A DNA stretch of 53,893 nucleotides from Rhizobiaceae bacterium (GTDB lineage: Bacteria; Pseudomonadota; Alphaproteobacteria; Rhizobiales; Rhizobiaceae), in NCBI GenBank assembly GCA_028279875.1, contig JANQMU010000052.1:1-53893 (forward strand), read 5' to 3'. The position numbers and the translations under genes are program-made. Below are positions 26,035 through 34,179 of the stretch, one piece after another. The notes under the pieces are model-generated. The model saw only the letters and a program-made list of their open reading frames with translations. It was not told the DNA's origin and did no database searches. Each line of letters opens with the position of its first letter. Within the stretch, counting starts at the first letter, position 1.

Positions 26035-27020
26035 CCATGGCCAACACGCCGACACGGCACGCAGAACGCCGGCGCAGCGGCTTCATGAGCGGCCCCGCAT
26101 CAGGCGTTCTCATTCTTTTGGGCTTCTACGTTCTGCTTGTCGTCGCGTTTGCGGTTTTCACGCCGTTCTTTGCCACGACACGGAATGCCGTGAGCATCGC
26201 GTCCAATGTAGCCTTTATTGGCATGATGGCGGCTGCCGGGACACCACTGATAATCGCCGGTGGCCTGGACTTGTCCGTCGCTGCGGTGGCCGGGCTATCG
26301 GGCGTTCTCATCGCGCTTCTGAATGCCGCCGGCTGGCCGATTTGGCTGGCTGTAGGTGTAGCGCTCGCGATGGGCGTGAGCGTTGGTCTGGCCAACGGAC
26401 TTCTTTCGACCACTTTGCGGCTTAACCCGCTCATCGTGACACTTGCTACGATGTCCATCGTCGGCGGCGTCGCACTTATTCTGACTGGCGGGCTCACGCG
26501 CCCGGTCATGCAGCCGAGCTTCAATTGGATCGGTCAGGGTCGTCTTGCAGGCGTACCCGTACCGGCCATCTTGATGCTTAGTGTCTATGTCGGCCTCGCC
26601 TTCGTGCTCCGGGCAACGCATTTCGGGCGCTATGTGTATGCTGTGGGCGGCAACCCCGAGGCCGCGCGACTGATCGGCTTGCCGGTCATGCGGGTGCAGA
26701 TAACCCTGTACGTTGTATCGGCGGTTTCAGGTGCTGTCGCCGGCGCCATGCTTGCCGCGATGCTGGGCGCTGCCGCGCCGGCAGCGGCTTCTCCTCATCT
26801 GTTGACGGTTATCGCCGCGATCATTCTCGGAGGTACCTCACTGGCCGGCGGGCGCGGATCGGTTTGGGGTACGCTGATCGCTGTGCTGATCCTTGGCACA
26901 CTCAACAACGGACTGACGCTCAATGACGTATCCAGTTTCTGGCAGGATGTGACGCGCGGGGTTGTCCTGATACTGGCGGTCGGCGTGGACCAGGTTCGCC
27001 TGCACCTTCAGGCGCGCTAG
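26031..27020 (+). CDS. CUT2 sugar ABC transporter permease
   Basis: This 329-residue membrane protein has about nine or ten hydrophobic segments and the RbsC-type features: TPLIIAGGLDLSVAAVAGLSG, YAVGGNPEAARLIGLPV and IIAAIILGGTSLAGGRGS. It starts by ATGA overlap with the ATPase. Only one permease gene is present, so it probably acts as a homodimer. Its TAG stop (27018-27020) lies on the edge of the MITE-like element that follows. The element restores the same stop, so the protein is not altered. Confidence 0.9.
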   Translation: MTMANTPTRHAERRRSGFMSGPASGVLILLGFYVLLVVAFAVFTPFFATTRNAVSIASNVAFIGMMAAAGTPLIIAGGLDLSVAAVAGLSGVLIALLNAAGWPIWLAVGVALAMGVSVGLANGLLSTTLRLNPLIVTLATMSIVGGVALILTGGLTRPVMQPSFNWIGQGRLAGVPVPAILMLSVYVGLAFVLRATHFGRYVYAVGGNPEAARLIGLPVMRVQITLYVVSAVSGAVAGAMLAAMLGAAAPAAASPHLLTVIAAIILGGTSLAGGRGSVWGTLIAVLILGTLNNGLTLNDVSSFWQDVTRGVVLILAVGVDQVRLHLQAR

Positions 27021-27330
27021 AGCGAGTTGTGATGAGATTGGTTCATTTGATGGCGGAAAATCGGTTCACTCGGCAAGGCGCGTCGCGCAGCGCGATGTGG
27101 GGCATCGGGCAAGCGCGTAACGGTGAGCCCGTCTTGCGCAATCGTCCAGTGGACGATTGCGAGGGCGAACGATGGGCCGATTTGCCGCCACCCTTCGGGC
27201 CGGGCGCGTTTGGCCCCTGGACTTCGTTGGCCTGGCCTTGTGGTGGGGGGACACCACGGCGGGCAGCCCGCCTCGCCAGAGACCAAAAGCACCTCGGTCA
27301 AATGAGCCAATCTCATCACAACTCGCTCTA
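27018..27330. mobile_element. MITE-like element with 31-bp terminal inverted repeats
   Basis: Between the permease and rhmD lies a 309-bp unit (27020-27328) bounded by 31-bp inverted repeats (27020-27050, 27298-27328) that differ at one base, starting GAGCGAGTTGTGATGAGATT. It is flanked by TA on both sides (27018-27019, 27329-27330), as with IS630/Tc1-type TA duplication. Inside is an almost perfect palindrome with 12-bp arms (CGCAATCGTCCA around one G, 27137-27161). Open frames on both strands mirror each other because of the repeats and look non-coding. No transposase is present. It lies inside the operon and its transcript would fold strongly. Confidence 0.75.
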
Positions 27331-27348
27331 GGCAGGAGGACGGTCCAA

Positions 27349-28527
27349 ATGACTCAGCCGAAAATCAAGGCTCTGCGGGCACTGACGGTCAAGGGCGGCG
27401 GAGGCGATTATCACGACCAGGAATCCGGGCACTGGATTGACGGCCGCATTGCCACGCCGATGTCGAAATATCCGGCCTATCGCGACACGCGCAACAGCTT
27501 CGGCTTGAATGTGCTTGGCTCGCTGGTGATAGAAATCGAGGCTGAGGACGGTACCGTGGGTTTCGGCGTGACCACCGGCGGCGAGATCGGCGCCTTGATT
27601 GCCGAGACGCATCTGGCCCGCTTCGTGGAAGGCCGGACGCTGGACGAAATCGAGACCATCTGGGACCAGATGTTCAACGCCACCCTCTTTTACGGGCGGC
27701 GGGGCATTGTGCTCAATGTCATTTCGGGCATCGACCTTGCCTTGTGGGACCTTCTGGGGCGAATGCGGCAGGAGCCGGTATGGCAGCTCCTCGGCGGCAA
27801 GTTTCATGAAGAGCTGACGTTCTACGCCACGGGCCCTCGTCCTGATATCGCAAAGGAACTGGGTTTCATCGGCGGCAAGATGCCGCTGATGTACGGCCCC
27901 GCCGATGGCGAGGAGGGCCTTGCCTTCAACATCGAGGCCTTGGGGGAAATGCGCGCGCGCGTCGGCCCGGATTTCTGGTTGATGTACGACTGTTGGATGG
28001 CACTGGATCTCGATTACGCAACACGCCTGGCCGAGGGTTGCCTGCCCCACAATCTGAAGTGGATCGAGGAGCCCCTTCTGCCGGACGACTACTGGGGTTA
28101 CGGCGATATTCGGCAGCGGCTGAAGGGCAAGACCTGGGTCACGACCGGAGAACACGAAGCCACCCGATGGGGCTTTCGCATGCTCATCGAGATGGGATGC
28201 TGCGACATGATCCAACCCGATGTGGGCTGGTGCGGTGGCCTGACCGAATTGCGCCGGATCTCGACAATAGCCGATGCAGCAGGTCTGCCTGTGATTCCGC
28301 ATGGCTCTTCGGTATACAGCTACCATTTCGTCACGACCTGCGCGAACAGCCCGTTTGCTGAATTCCTGATGATGGCTCATGCCGCCGACCGCGTCGTTCC
28401 CATGTTCGATCCGCTGCTCTTGAACGAGCCGTTGCCTGAAAACGGCAGGCTGAAAGTGCCGGATGCTCCGGGCTTTGGTGTGGAGCTGAACCGAGCGCTC
28501 GAGCTGATCCGTCCACTGGCACGATGA
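27349..28527 (+). CDS. rhmD: L-rhamnonate dehydratase
   Basis: This 392-residue enolase-superfamily enzyme matches the known E. coli RhmD over its length, with shared blocks GGGDYHDQ, ATPMSKY, FYATGPRPDIAKELGFIGGK, MIQPDVGWCGGL and IPHGSSVYSYH. Metal ligands are Asp214 (DCWM), Glu240 (WIEE) and Glu268 (TGEH), and the catalytic His is His318. It dehydrates L-rhamnonate to 2-keto-3-deoxy-L-rhamnonate. The ATG at 27349 follows AGGAGG by ten bases, just outside the MITE. It overlaps the next SDR region by ATGA and belongs to the rightward transporter operon. Confidence 0.93.
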   Translation: MTQPKIKALRALTVKGGGGDYHDQESGHWIDGRIATPMSKYPAYRDTRNSFGLNVLGSLVIEIEAEDGTVGFGVTTGGEIGALIAETHLARFVEGRTLDEIETIWDQMFNATLFYGRRGIVLNVISGIDLALWDLLGRMRQEPVWQLLGGKFHEELTFYATGPRPDIAKELGFIGGKMPLMYGPADGEEGLAFNIEALGEMRARVGPDFWLMYDCWMALDLDYATRLAEGCLPHNLKWIEEPLLPDDYWGYGDIRQRLKGKTWVTTGEHEATRWGFRMLIEMGCCDMIQPDVGWCGGLTELRRISTIADAAGLPVIPHGSSVYSYHFVTTCANSPFAEFLMMAHAADRVVPMFDPLLLNEPLPENGRLKVPDAPGFGVELNRALELIRPLAR

Positions 28528-28544
28528 AGCGTAGGGGTTCGCTG

Positions 28545-29285
28545 ATGAACACTATCGACCTGGAAGGACGTGTCGCTGTCATAACTGGCGGGGCGCAGGG
28601 CATTGGCCTGGCTGTCGCCCGAGCCTTGGCGGCTGGCGGCGCAAGACTGTCGATTTGGGATCTTGACGGAGATCTCGGCAAGAAAACAGCCGCTGAACTC
28701 GGCTGCGCCTTCATCGAGGTGGACCAGACCGATGCGGATGCCGTCAGCGCGGCAGCCTCCGAAACCGAAGCCAAGTCGGGCAAGATAGATATCCTCGTCG
28801 CCTCGGCAGGTATTGCGGGCATTAATGCCCCTGTCGTCGATTATCCCATTGATGCGTGGAAGGAGATAATCGATGTGAACCTCAACGGACTGTTCTACCT
28901 CAATCGCTCGATTCTGCCCGGTATGATCGCCCGCAACTACGGACGTATCGTGAATGTGTCCTCCATTGCGGGGAAAGAAGGCAACCCGAATGCATCGGCT
29001 TATTCGGCATCCAAAGCCGGCGTTATCGCGCTGACCAAATCGCTGGGCAAGGAAACCGCATCCCATGACATAGCGGTCAATTGTGTGACACCAGCCGCCG
29101 CCCGCACCCGTATTTTCGATCAGATGAGCCAGGAACACATAGACTTCATGCTTTCAAAAATCCCGCGCGGTCGGTTCCTGGAGGTAGATGAGGCCGCGTC
29201 GATGATTGCATGGCTGGTGTCAGGGGATAACAGTTTTACAACCGGGGCAGTTTTCGACCTTTCAGGCGGACGGGCAACTTACTGA
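28545..29285 (+). CDS. SDR, 2-keto-3-deoxy-L-rhamnonate dehydrogenase-like
   Basis: This 246-residue short-chain dehydrogenase has TGGAQGIG (14-21), Asp39 after the second strand (favouring NAD+), VASAG in place of the usual NNAG, and the Ser140-Tyr153-Lys157 triad. The C-terminus is FTTGAVFDLSGGRATY. Directly after rhmD, the fitting reaction is oxidation of 2-keto-3-deoxy-L-rhamnonate to the 2,4-diketo acid (LRA5-like). The ATG at 28545 has AGGGG six bases upstream; an ATG at 28524 overlapping the rhmD stop is the alternative. Substrate assignment rests on context. Confidence 0.78.
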   Translation: MNTIDLEGRVAVITGGAQGIGLAVARALAAGGARLSIWDLDGDLGKKTAAELGCAFIEVDQTDADAVSAAASETEAKSGKIDILVASAGIAGINAPVVDYPIDAWKEIIDVNLNGLFYLNRSILPGMIARNYGRIVNVSSIAGKEGNPNASAYSASKAGVIALTKSLGKETASHDIAVNCVTPAAARTRIFDQMSQEHIDFMLSKIPRGRFLEVDEAASMIAWLVSGDNSFTTGAVFDLSGGRATY

Positions 29286-29616
29286 GGGAGAGCAAGAGCC
29301 TGGAGGCTTGTCCGCGAACTGGTCCGACTGGCCTTCTGAGCGAGATTTCGAAGGTCTACGGCGTCGTCTCGGCCATCCGCAGGTCGATGAGCCGCTGAAC
29401 AGGTGTGAAGATGGGGCGGCTTGCGTCCGCAATTCGTGAACCAATTCAGACAATCATTGTGGCCGCGACCAAAGCGATTTGTATTGCCTAAGCTCTGACA
29501 ATGCCCGTCTATGGCCCGACACCAAATCCACCATCCTTGCCCTTCGAGCACAGCTTTCAGGGCGTTCGCGGCTTGCAAAGTGCCACTGGACCTTTTGGCC
29601 GGCTGCGCCGACCGCT
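29286..29616. other. Convergent intergenic region
   Basis: About 330 bp between the ends of two convergent operons. Open frames here have no recognisable content and no ribosome sites. I see no strong terminator hairpin with a T run. It may hold unrecognisable remnants. Confidence 0.5.
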
Positions 29617-30534
29617 CTACTTGCCCCATTCCAGCGCGAGGATTTTGCGTTCCCGTGCGAGCGAAAGCAGCCGCTCCCGGCTTCGCTCAGGTAACGGAGA
29701 GAGCGGATGCCGGACATGGTCACTCGCAATAACACCGCCCTCCTTCATGACGACCTTTGTCGCGCGCAGTCCGCATTGACGATTTTCGTGATTGATCAAG
29801 GGCAGGCATCGAGCCCAATGCTTTAATGCATCATCCTTATTGCCTGTAAGGTATTGCTCAATGATCGGCTTGATCTGTTCGGGGAAAAGGGCAGACGTCA
29901 TGCTGCCCGTGGCTCCAGCATCAAGGTCGGCCAATAGGGTTACGGCCTCTTCGCCATCAAACGGGCCAACGATATTCTCGCCACCCAGTTCAATCAATTC
30001 AGCAAGCTTGTTGGCGGCGAAGGGCACCTCGATCTTGAAATAGGATACCTGCTCCAGTTCCCGGGCCATGCGGACAAGCAGGTCAATCGGGAGTGATATG
30101 CCCGAAAGCGGTGCATCCTGAATCATGATCGGGATCTCGATCGCATTGCTGACCGCTTCGAAATGCTCGTAGATGCCGTCGGGTGCGGGAACAAGCCCGA
30201 CGCCGTGATAAGGTGGCATCATCATGACCATGTCCGCGCCCAGCGCCTGGGCGTCGACGGCACGCTGCACCACTATTCCGGTGTGGAAATGACTGATCGT
30301 GACGATGACCGGCACGCGACCATCGGTTTGCTCCAGGCTGATCTTCATCAGCTCAGCCCGCTCCTCGTCGGACAGCAGAAACTGTTCCGAATAATTTGCA
30401 AGAATGCAGATTGCATCGACACCCTGATCGATCATGCAATCAATAACACGACGCATGCCTTGCTCGTCGATCCGGCCGTCATGGTGAAAAGGCGTCGGTG
30501 CTACCGGCAATATGCCTCTAAGCGGTTTTTTCAT
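29617..30534 (-). CDS. 2-keto-3-deoxy-L-arabonate dehydratase (DHDPS family)
   Basis: This 305-residue TIM-barrel aldolase/dehydratase has the Schiff-base Lys167 in VSYFKIEVPFAANK. From memory it is close to the Azospirillum L-2-keto-3-deoxyarabonate dehydratase: CILANYSEQF, MVMMMPPYHG, PIMIQDAPLSG, VGPFDGEEAVTLLADL and LINHENRQCGL. That enzyme makes 2-oxoglutarate semialdehyde in the non-phosphorylated L-arabinose route. The ATG at 30534 lies 9 bp behind the SDR stop. It belongs to the regulator-SDR-dehydratase unit divergent from the large ABC/sulfatase operon, so both arms probably share a pathway. A related deoxy keto acid is possible. Confidence 0.85.
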   Translation of the reverse strand: MKKPLRGILPVAPTPFHHDGRIDEQGMRRVIDCMIDQGVDAICILANYSEQFLLSDEERAELMKISLEQTDGRVPVIVTISHFHTGIVVQRAVDAQALGADMVMMMPPYHGVGLVPAPDGIYEHFEAVSNAIEIPIMIQDAPLSGISLPIDLLVRMARELEQVSYFKIEVPFAANKLAELIELGGENIVGPFDGEEAVTLLADLDAGATGSMTSALFPEQIKPIIEQYLTGNKDDALKHWARCLPLINHENRQCGLRATKVVMKEGGVIASDHVRHPLSPLPERSRERLLSLARERKILALEWGK

Positions 30535-30543
30535 TTTGTCATC

Positions 30544-31398
30544 TCAATAATTGGGATCAGGCTTCATAGTCGGACCAAATCCATTGAGACGCAGGGTCCT
30601 CAAATCACGTTCCAGAATTTCGGGAATTGCCGAACTAATGTCACCCAATTGCTCGGTTGCGGCAACAGCGCGTCCCCGAAGTTGGTCGAATTGGCCATCG
30701 GCAATGGCCACCGCCAGTTCTGCTGCGCGGGTTGGCGGAAGGAAGTCGCCCTCTTCAAATCTCTTGGCAAGGTTGGGCAGGTGGGTTTGACCGGCCTGCG
30801 AGGCAAGCTGGTATTCCGTCATATCTGTGCGAACGAGACCGGGTGCCATTGCAATGCAAACAACAGCGGTCCCTTCAAGGGTCGCCGATACACACTCGGT
30901 CAAACGCATGATGCCGGTTTTCGATACTGAATATCCCGAACCCGGCGGCAGTGGTGCGGCGGTTCCGCCGCCAATCAAATTGATCACTCTCCCGGAGCCC
31001 TTTTCGATCATCGAGGGCAGAACCGTTCTGGTGCACAAAAATGTACTGCGGATATTGGTCTCAACATCAGACCACCATACCTCGGGGTCAACTTCCCAGA
31101 TCGGTCCAATTGCTCTGAATGCTCCGGCGTTGTTAACCAGAACATCCACACGGCCAAGCTTTTCGGTTATTTCCGCAAACGCATTTTCAGTGGCCATTTG
31201 ATCAGTCAGATCCGCCGACGCAGCATGCGCCACACCACCTGCTGCACAGATTTCAGCAACTGTATCGTCAAGAACGCCTATTCGGCGACCAAGGACTGCA
31301 ACCTTTGCGCCTTCGGCGGATAACCCAAGCGCAATCTGCCGGCCGATTCCGGTCCCACCTCCGGTCACGACAGCAACCGTCTCCTTGAAACGCGTCAT
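30544..31398 (-). CDS. SDR oxidoreductase lacking the catalytic Ser
   Basis: This 284-residue short-chain dehydrogenase has TGGGTGIG (12-19), NNAG (89-92), Asn115 and Tyr156-Lys160. The region that should hold the catalytic Ser reads NLIGGGTAA, with Gly or Ile at the expected places (142-143). Relatives with NLSGGG keep a Ser there. The ATG at 31398 has GGAG eight bases upstream; an ATG at 31416 overlapping the regulator stop (TGATG) is the alternative. It sits between regulator and dehydratase in one unit. It might oxidise a hydroxyl of the imported sugar acid. The substrate is unknown and activity may be altered. Confidence 0.8.
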   Translation of the reverse strand: MTRFKETVAVVTGGGTGIGRQIALGLSAEGAKVAVLGRRIGVLDDTVAEICAAGGVAHAASADLTDQMATENAFAEITEKLGRVDVLVNNAGAFRAIGPIWEVDPEVWWSDVETNIRSTFLCTRTVLPSMIEKGSGRVINLIGGGTAAPLPPGSGYSVSKTGIMRLTECVSATLEGTAVVCIAMAPGLVRTDMTEYQLASQAGQTHLPNLAKRFEEGDFLPPTRAAELAVAIADGQFDQLRGRAVAATEQLGDISSAIPEILERDLRTLRLNGFGPTMKPDPNY

Positions 31399-31415
31399 GT
31401 TTCCGCTCTCCGGCA

Positions 31416-32069
31416 TCAGTTCATTTGATGATCATTCTTCTTCATTCTGGCAATCAGATGTCGACGCGCTCTGGTGACATGTGCTGCCGCAAGCAAGCCA
31501 GCCGATTCGGCATCCTGATCCAGGATCGCGGACGTCAACAGCCGATGATCCTCCATGACCCCATCAATTCGATCGGGTCCGTAGTCGTATCGCCGCCAGA
31601 CAATTCTCAGGATCTGGTAGTGGCGCTCCTCGATCTCACCGGCCTCCCGATTGCCCGAGGCTTTGCTGATTTCCTGGTGAAACATTCGATTGGCCTCAAG
31701 CGCAGCACCCCGGTCGTCAGCAGCTGCAACTTCTTCGAACCTTTTCTTGGCATGGAAGATCGCATCCGCGGCTTCGGGCGTCAGTCTTTCTGCCGCTCGA
31801 CGCGCCTGCACGGCTTCCAGCGCCTGGCGGACATCGAACAGATCGGTCATGAAATCCATATCTACTTCGCGCACGCGCATGCCGCTGTTGGGCGTGAATT
31901 CCACCAGACCCTGCCCGTTGAGAATGCGCAATGCTTCACGAATCGGCATATGGCTGGTCGAATACAGTTCGGCAAGTTCCGCCAGTTTCAATCGTGCGCC
32001 GCCGGAAAACCTTCCGTTTACAATGTCTTCGCGGATACGGTCACTGATCTCGATATATTGTGACGCCAA
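31416..32069 (-). CDS. GntR/FCD regulator of the sugar-acid locus
   Basis: This 217-residue regulator has a winged helix (about 5-70: ISDRIREDIVNGRFSGGARL, LYSTSHMPIREALRILNGQG, NSGMRVREV) and an FCD-type helical domain (DVRQALEAVQARRAAERL, MFHQEISKASGN, HRLLTSAILDQDAE). The start is TTG at 32069 with GGGG about seven bases upstream. It heads the leftward unit and is divergent from the 32.3-46.3 kb operon. Three TTGATCAA palindromes in the shared upstream region are its probable targets, giving repression relieved by a pathway acid. Confidence 0.85.
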   Translation of the reverse strand: MASQYIEISDRIREDIVNGRFSGGARLKLAELAELYSTSHMPIREALRILNGQGLVEFTPNSGMRVREVDMDFMTDLFDVRQALEAVQARRAAERLTPEAADAIFHAKKRFEEVAAADDRGAALEANRMFHQEISKASGNREAGEIEERHYQILRIVWRRYDYGPDRIDGVMEDHRLLTSAILDQDAESAGLLAAAHVTRARRHLIARMKKNDHQMN

Positions 32070-32166
32070 TCTGGTCCCCTTTTCTCACGCGGTAACTCAG
32101 GCAGCTTACCGGCTGGCTGTCCAGACCGACCACGCCCGTCGACAATAACAAGCACAATCACGATGA

Positions 32167-32254
32167 TTGATCAAACTTAGCACTCAATCCATATTTGATC
32201 AATTCCGGTGTTTTTTATGCCCTTTTCATTTGTATTTGACAATTATTTGATCAA
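32167..32254. promoter_or_regulatory. Three TTGATCAA operator palindromes
   Basis: Identical 8-bp palindromes TTGATCAA occur at 32167-32174, 32195-32202 and 32247-32254, each within a wider AT-rich ATTTGATCAAA-like context. The first two are 28 bp apart and lie near the regulator start. The third lies inside the rightward promoter. A dimeric GntR/FCD regulator binding all three is inferred. Confidence 0.6.
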
Positions 32255-32263
32255 AGATATAGA
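32236..32263 (+). promoter_or_regulatory. Promoter of the ABC/sulfatase operon
   Basis: TTGACA (32236-32241) and TATAGA (32258-32263) are 16 bases apart. The spacer contains the third TTGATCAA palindrome. The first gene starts at 32326. Confidence 0.55.
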
Positions 32264-32325
32264 GTTCCCTGCGATAGCTGACACCAGGCGGATCTGGTAA
32301 CAGCGAACGAAGGGAGGAAGAATCA

Positions 32326-34098
32326 ATGACTTTTCGCACGTCAGGAAAGGGATTTCTTGCCGCTACAATCGGATTGGCGCTGATCGGCAGCACCGGTTCG
32401 CTCGCGCAGGTCAAGGATGTACCGCGGGAAAGAACCTTCATCCATGAAGGGTGGAGTCAGGGCTCACCGACTTTGAAGACACCCCGGAACGCGAACTACT
32501 ACAATCTGGCCGGTGAGTATCGAAACGGACATATGCATAACTTTGAGCCTTTGTTTTACTTCAATTCGATCACCGGCGAACTCGTTCCCTGGCTCGGCGA
32601 GAGCTTCGAGATGAATGATGATTTCACCGAAGTCACAGTGAAAGTGCGCGAAGGCGCTAAATGGGCCGACGGCGAGGATTTCGATGCTGAAGATGTGGCA
32701 TACACAATCAATATGCTGGTCGAAAACGGCAATGGGCCGGCCAACATGCGCAAGGCAAAGGAGGTAGCAAATCAGGTCGAAGGTGCCGAAGTGGTTGATA
32801 AGCTGACGGCAAAAATCACGCTCAAGGCTGCTGATCCGCGCTATCCGTTTCGCCAGTTGGTCAACTATTACGGCCACGGCCTGGTCTGGGTACCGGAACA
32901 CATCTGGAGTGGCATTGAAGACAAGGCAGCCTTTACATGGTACGACGAAGAAAAGGGATATCCCGTCGGCACCGGTGCCTGGAAGACCGTTTTTGCCTCC
33001 CCCGAACAAATCGTTCTCGACCGCAGGGATGACTGGTGGGGTGCTGAAACCGGTTTCCGTGACTTGCCTGGACCTGAACGTGTCGTTGCCATCGGAATTG
33101 GCGACAATGCCCGCCGATCAGACATGATCCTGAATGCAGAAGCTGACTCTACACAGCTGGTAACGGCCCTCGATCTGCTGGAATCCGTTCTGGAGAAATC
33201 TGATGCCGTTACGACCTATACCGGCAAGGAACAACCCTATGCCTATCAAGACTGGTGGCCGCACTCGCTTTATTTCAATCATCTGATTGAAGACAGCCCG
33301 TTTGCCGATGTCCGGGTCCGTCGTGCAGTACGCTATGCAATCGACAAGGAACAATTAATCGACTTTGCATGGGGCGGCGGCAATACGCCGAATGATTGGC
33401 CCTATCCGCACTACACTCCGCTGGTCTGGTATATGGATCAGGCACAGGACATCGTCGCCAAACACGAGGCCGGTGAGTTCAACCTGGACAAGTCGGCGGC
33501 CTTGATGGAAGAGGCAGGCTATACGCGTAACAGCGACGGCATGTGGGAAATGGATGGCAAATGCGCCGGCGGTCCGCTTGAGGTGCACCAGGTTCTGGCC
33601 GCAGTCGGTCAGGTCGTTGTTCAACAACTCAAGAATGCGGGGTTCTGCGCGGAGTACAGCCAGACACCGGAAAGCTTCGACAATTTCCGCAAGGGCGAAA
33701 GCCTGTGGCACATCTTTGGCCACAATGGCGGCTCTGTCTTTGACCCGGTGGACACGATGCGGATGTATATCACCAAGAACCGTACACCGATCGGCACATC
33801 CACCATGTTTGTCAGCCGGTGGGCTCACCCGGAATTCGACAAAATCTACGAAAAGATGGCAATAATTCCACCGGAAAACCGCGATGAGTTGTTGCCGCTT
33901 TTCCGGGACGCCTACGACATATGGTTTGCCGAGGCTGTAGAAGTTCCATTGGAGCTTGGCTACCACACGATCCCAATGAATACGACCTATTGGACAAATT
34001 TCCCGACGAAGGACAATCCATACGCGCTGGCCTGCATTCCATGCTTCATCTCTGGAGCTGGAACTGAAGTTCTGCATGGCGTCCAACCAGTAAACTAA
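32326..34098 (+). CDS. Dipeptide-type ABC transporter substrate-binding protein (family 5)
   Basis: This 590-residue SBP_bac_5 protein has a signal peptide (about 1-27, ending GSLAQ), the typical MNDDFTEVTVKVREGAKWAD and DGEDFDAEDVAYTINML blocks, and ADVRVRRAVRYAIDKEQLI. Family 5 proteins bind peptides, nickel or, often in alphaproteobacteria, oligosaccharides and sugar acids. Here the downstream sugar-type enzymes argue for a carbohydrate ligand. The ribosome site GGGAGG lies nine bases before the ATG. It is the first gene of the large rightward operon and is followed by a strong hairpin. Confidence 0.9.
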   Translation: MTFRTSGKGFLAATIGLALIGSTGSLAQVKDVPRERTFIHEGWSQGSPTLKTPRNANYYNLAGEYRNGHMHNFEPLFYFNSITGELVPWLGESFEMNDDFTEVTVKVREGAKWADGEDFDAEDVAYTINMLVENGNGPANMRKAKEVANQVEGAEVVDKLTAKITLKAADPRYPFRQLVNYYGHGLVWVPEHIWSGIEDKAAFTWYDEEKGYPVGTGAWKTVFASPEQIVLDRRDDWWGAETGFRDLPGPERVVAIGIGDNARRSDMILNAEADSTQLVTALDLLESVLEKSDAVTTYTGKEQPYAYQDWWPHSLYFNHLIEDSPFADVRVRRAVRYAIDKEQLIDFAWGGGNTPNDWPYPHYTPLVWYMDQAQDIVAKHEAGEFNLDKSAALMEEAGYTRNSDGMWEMDGKCAGGPLEVHQVLAAVGQVVVQQLKNAGFCAEYSQTPESFDNFRKGESLWHIFGHNGGSVFDPVDTMRMYITKNRTPIGTSTMFVSRWAHPEFDKIYEKMAIIPPENRDELLPLFRDAYDIWFAEAVEVPLELGYHTIPMNTTYWTNFPTKDNPYALACIPCFISGAGTEVLHGVQPVN

Positions 34099-34118
34099 CC
34101 TGGACCGCCTCCCGAGAG

Positions 34119-34144
34119 GCTGGGCATCCAAATGGATGCCCAGC
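34119..34144 (+). promoter_or_regulatory. Intercistronic hairpin after binding-protein gene
   Basis: Perfect 11-bp arms GCTGGGCATCC and GGATGCCCAGC enclose AAAT. It lies 20 bp behind the binding-protein stop and has no T run, so it is not a standard terminator. Such hairpins often stabilise the binding-protein mRNA and lower expression of the permeases. An ATG at 34132 lies inside it, which argues for the later permease start. Confidence 0.6.
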
Positions 34145-34179
34145 ATAGATATCGAACCAGCACACTCTGGGACATAGTC

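Noticed and set aside
27017..27331. Two overlapping 100-codon frames on opposite strands with matching ends
   Set aside because: The similarity comes from the terminal inverted repeats of the MITE-like element. Neither looks like a gene.
29286..29616. Possible transposase or integrase remnant between convergent operons
   Set aside because: No motif, inverted repeat or recognisable translation supports it.
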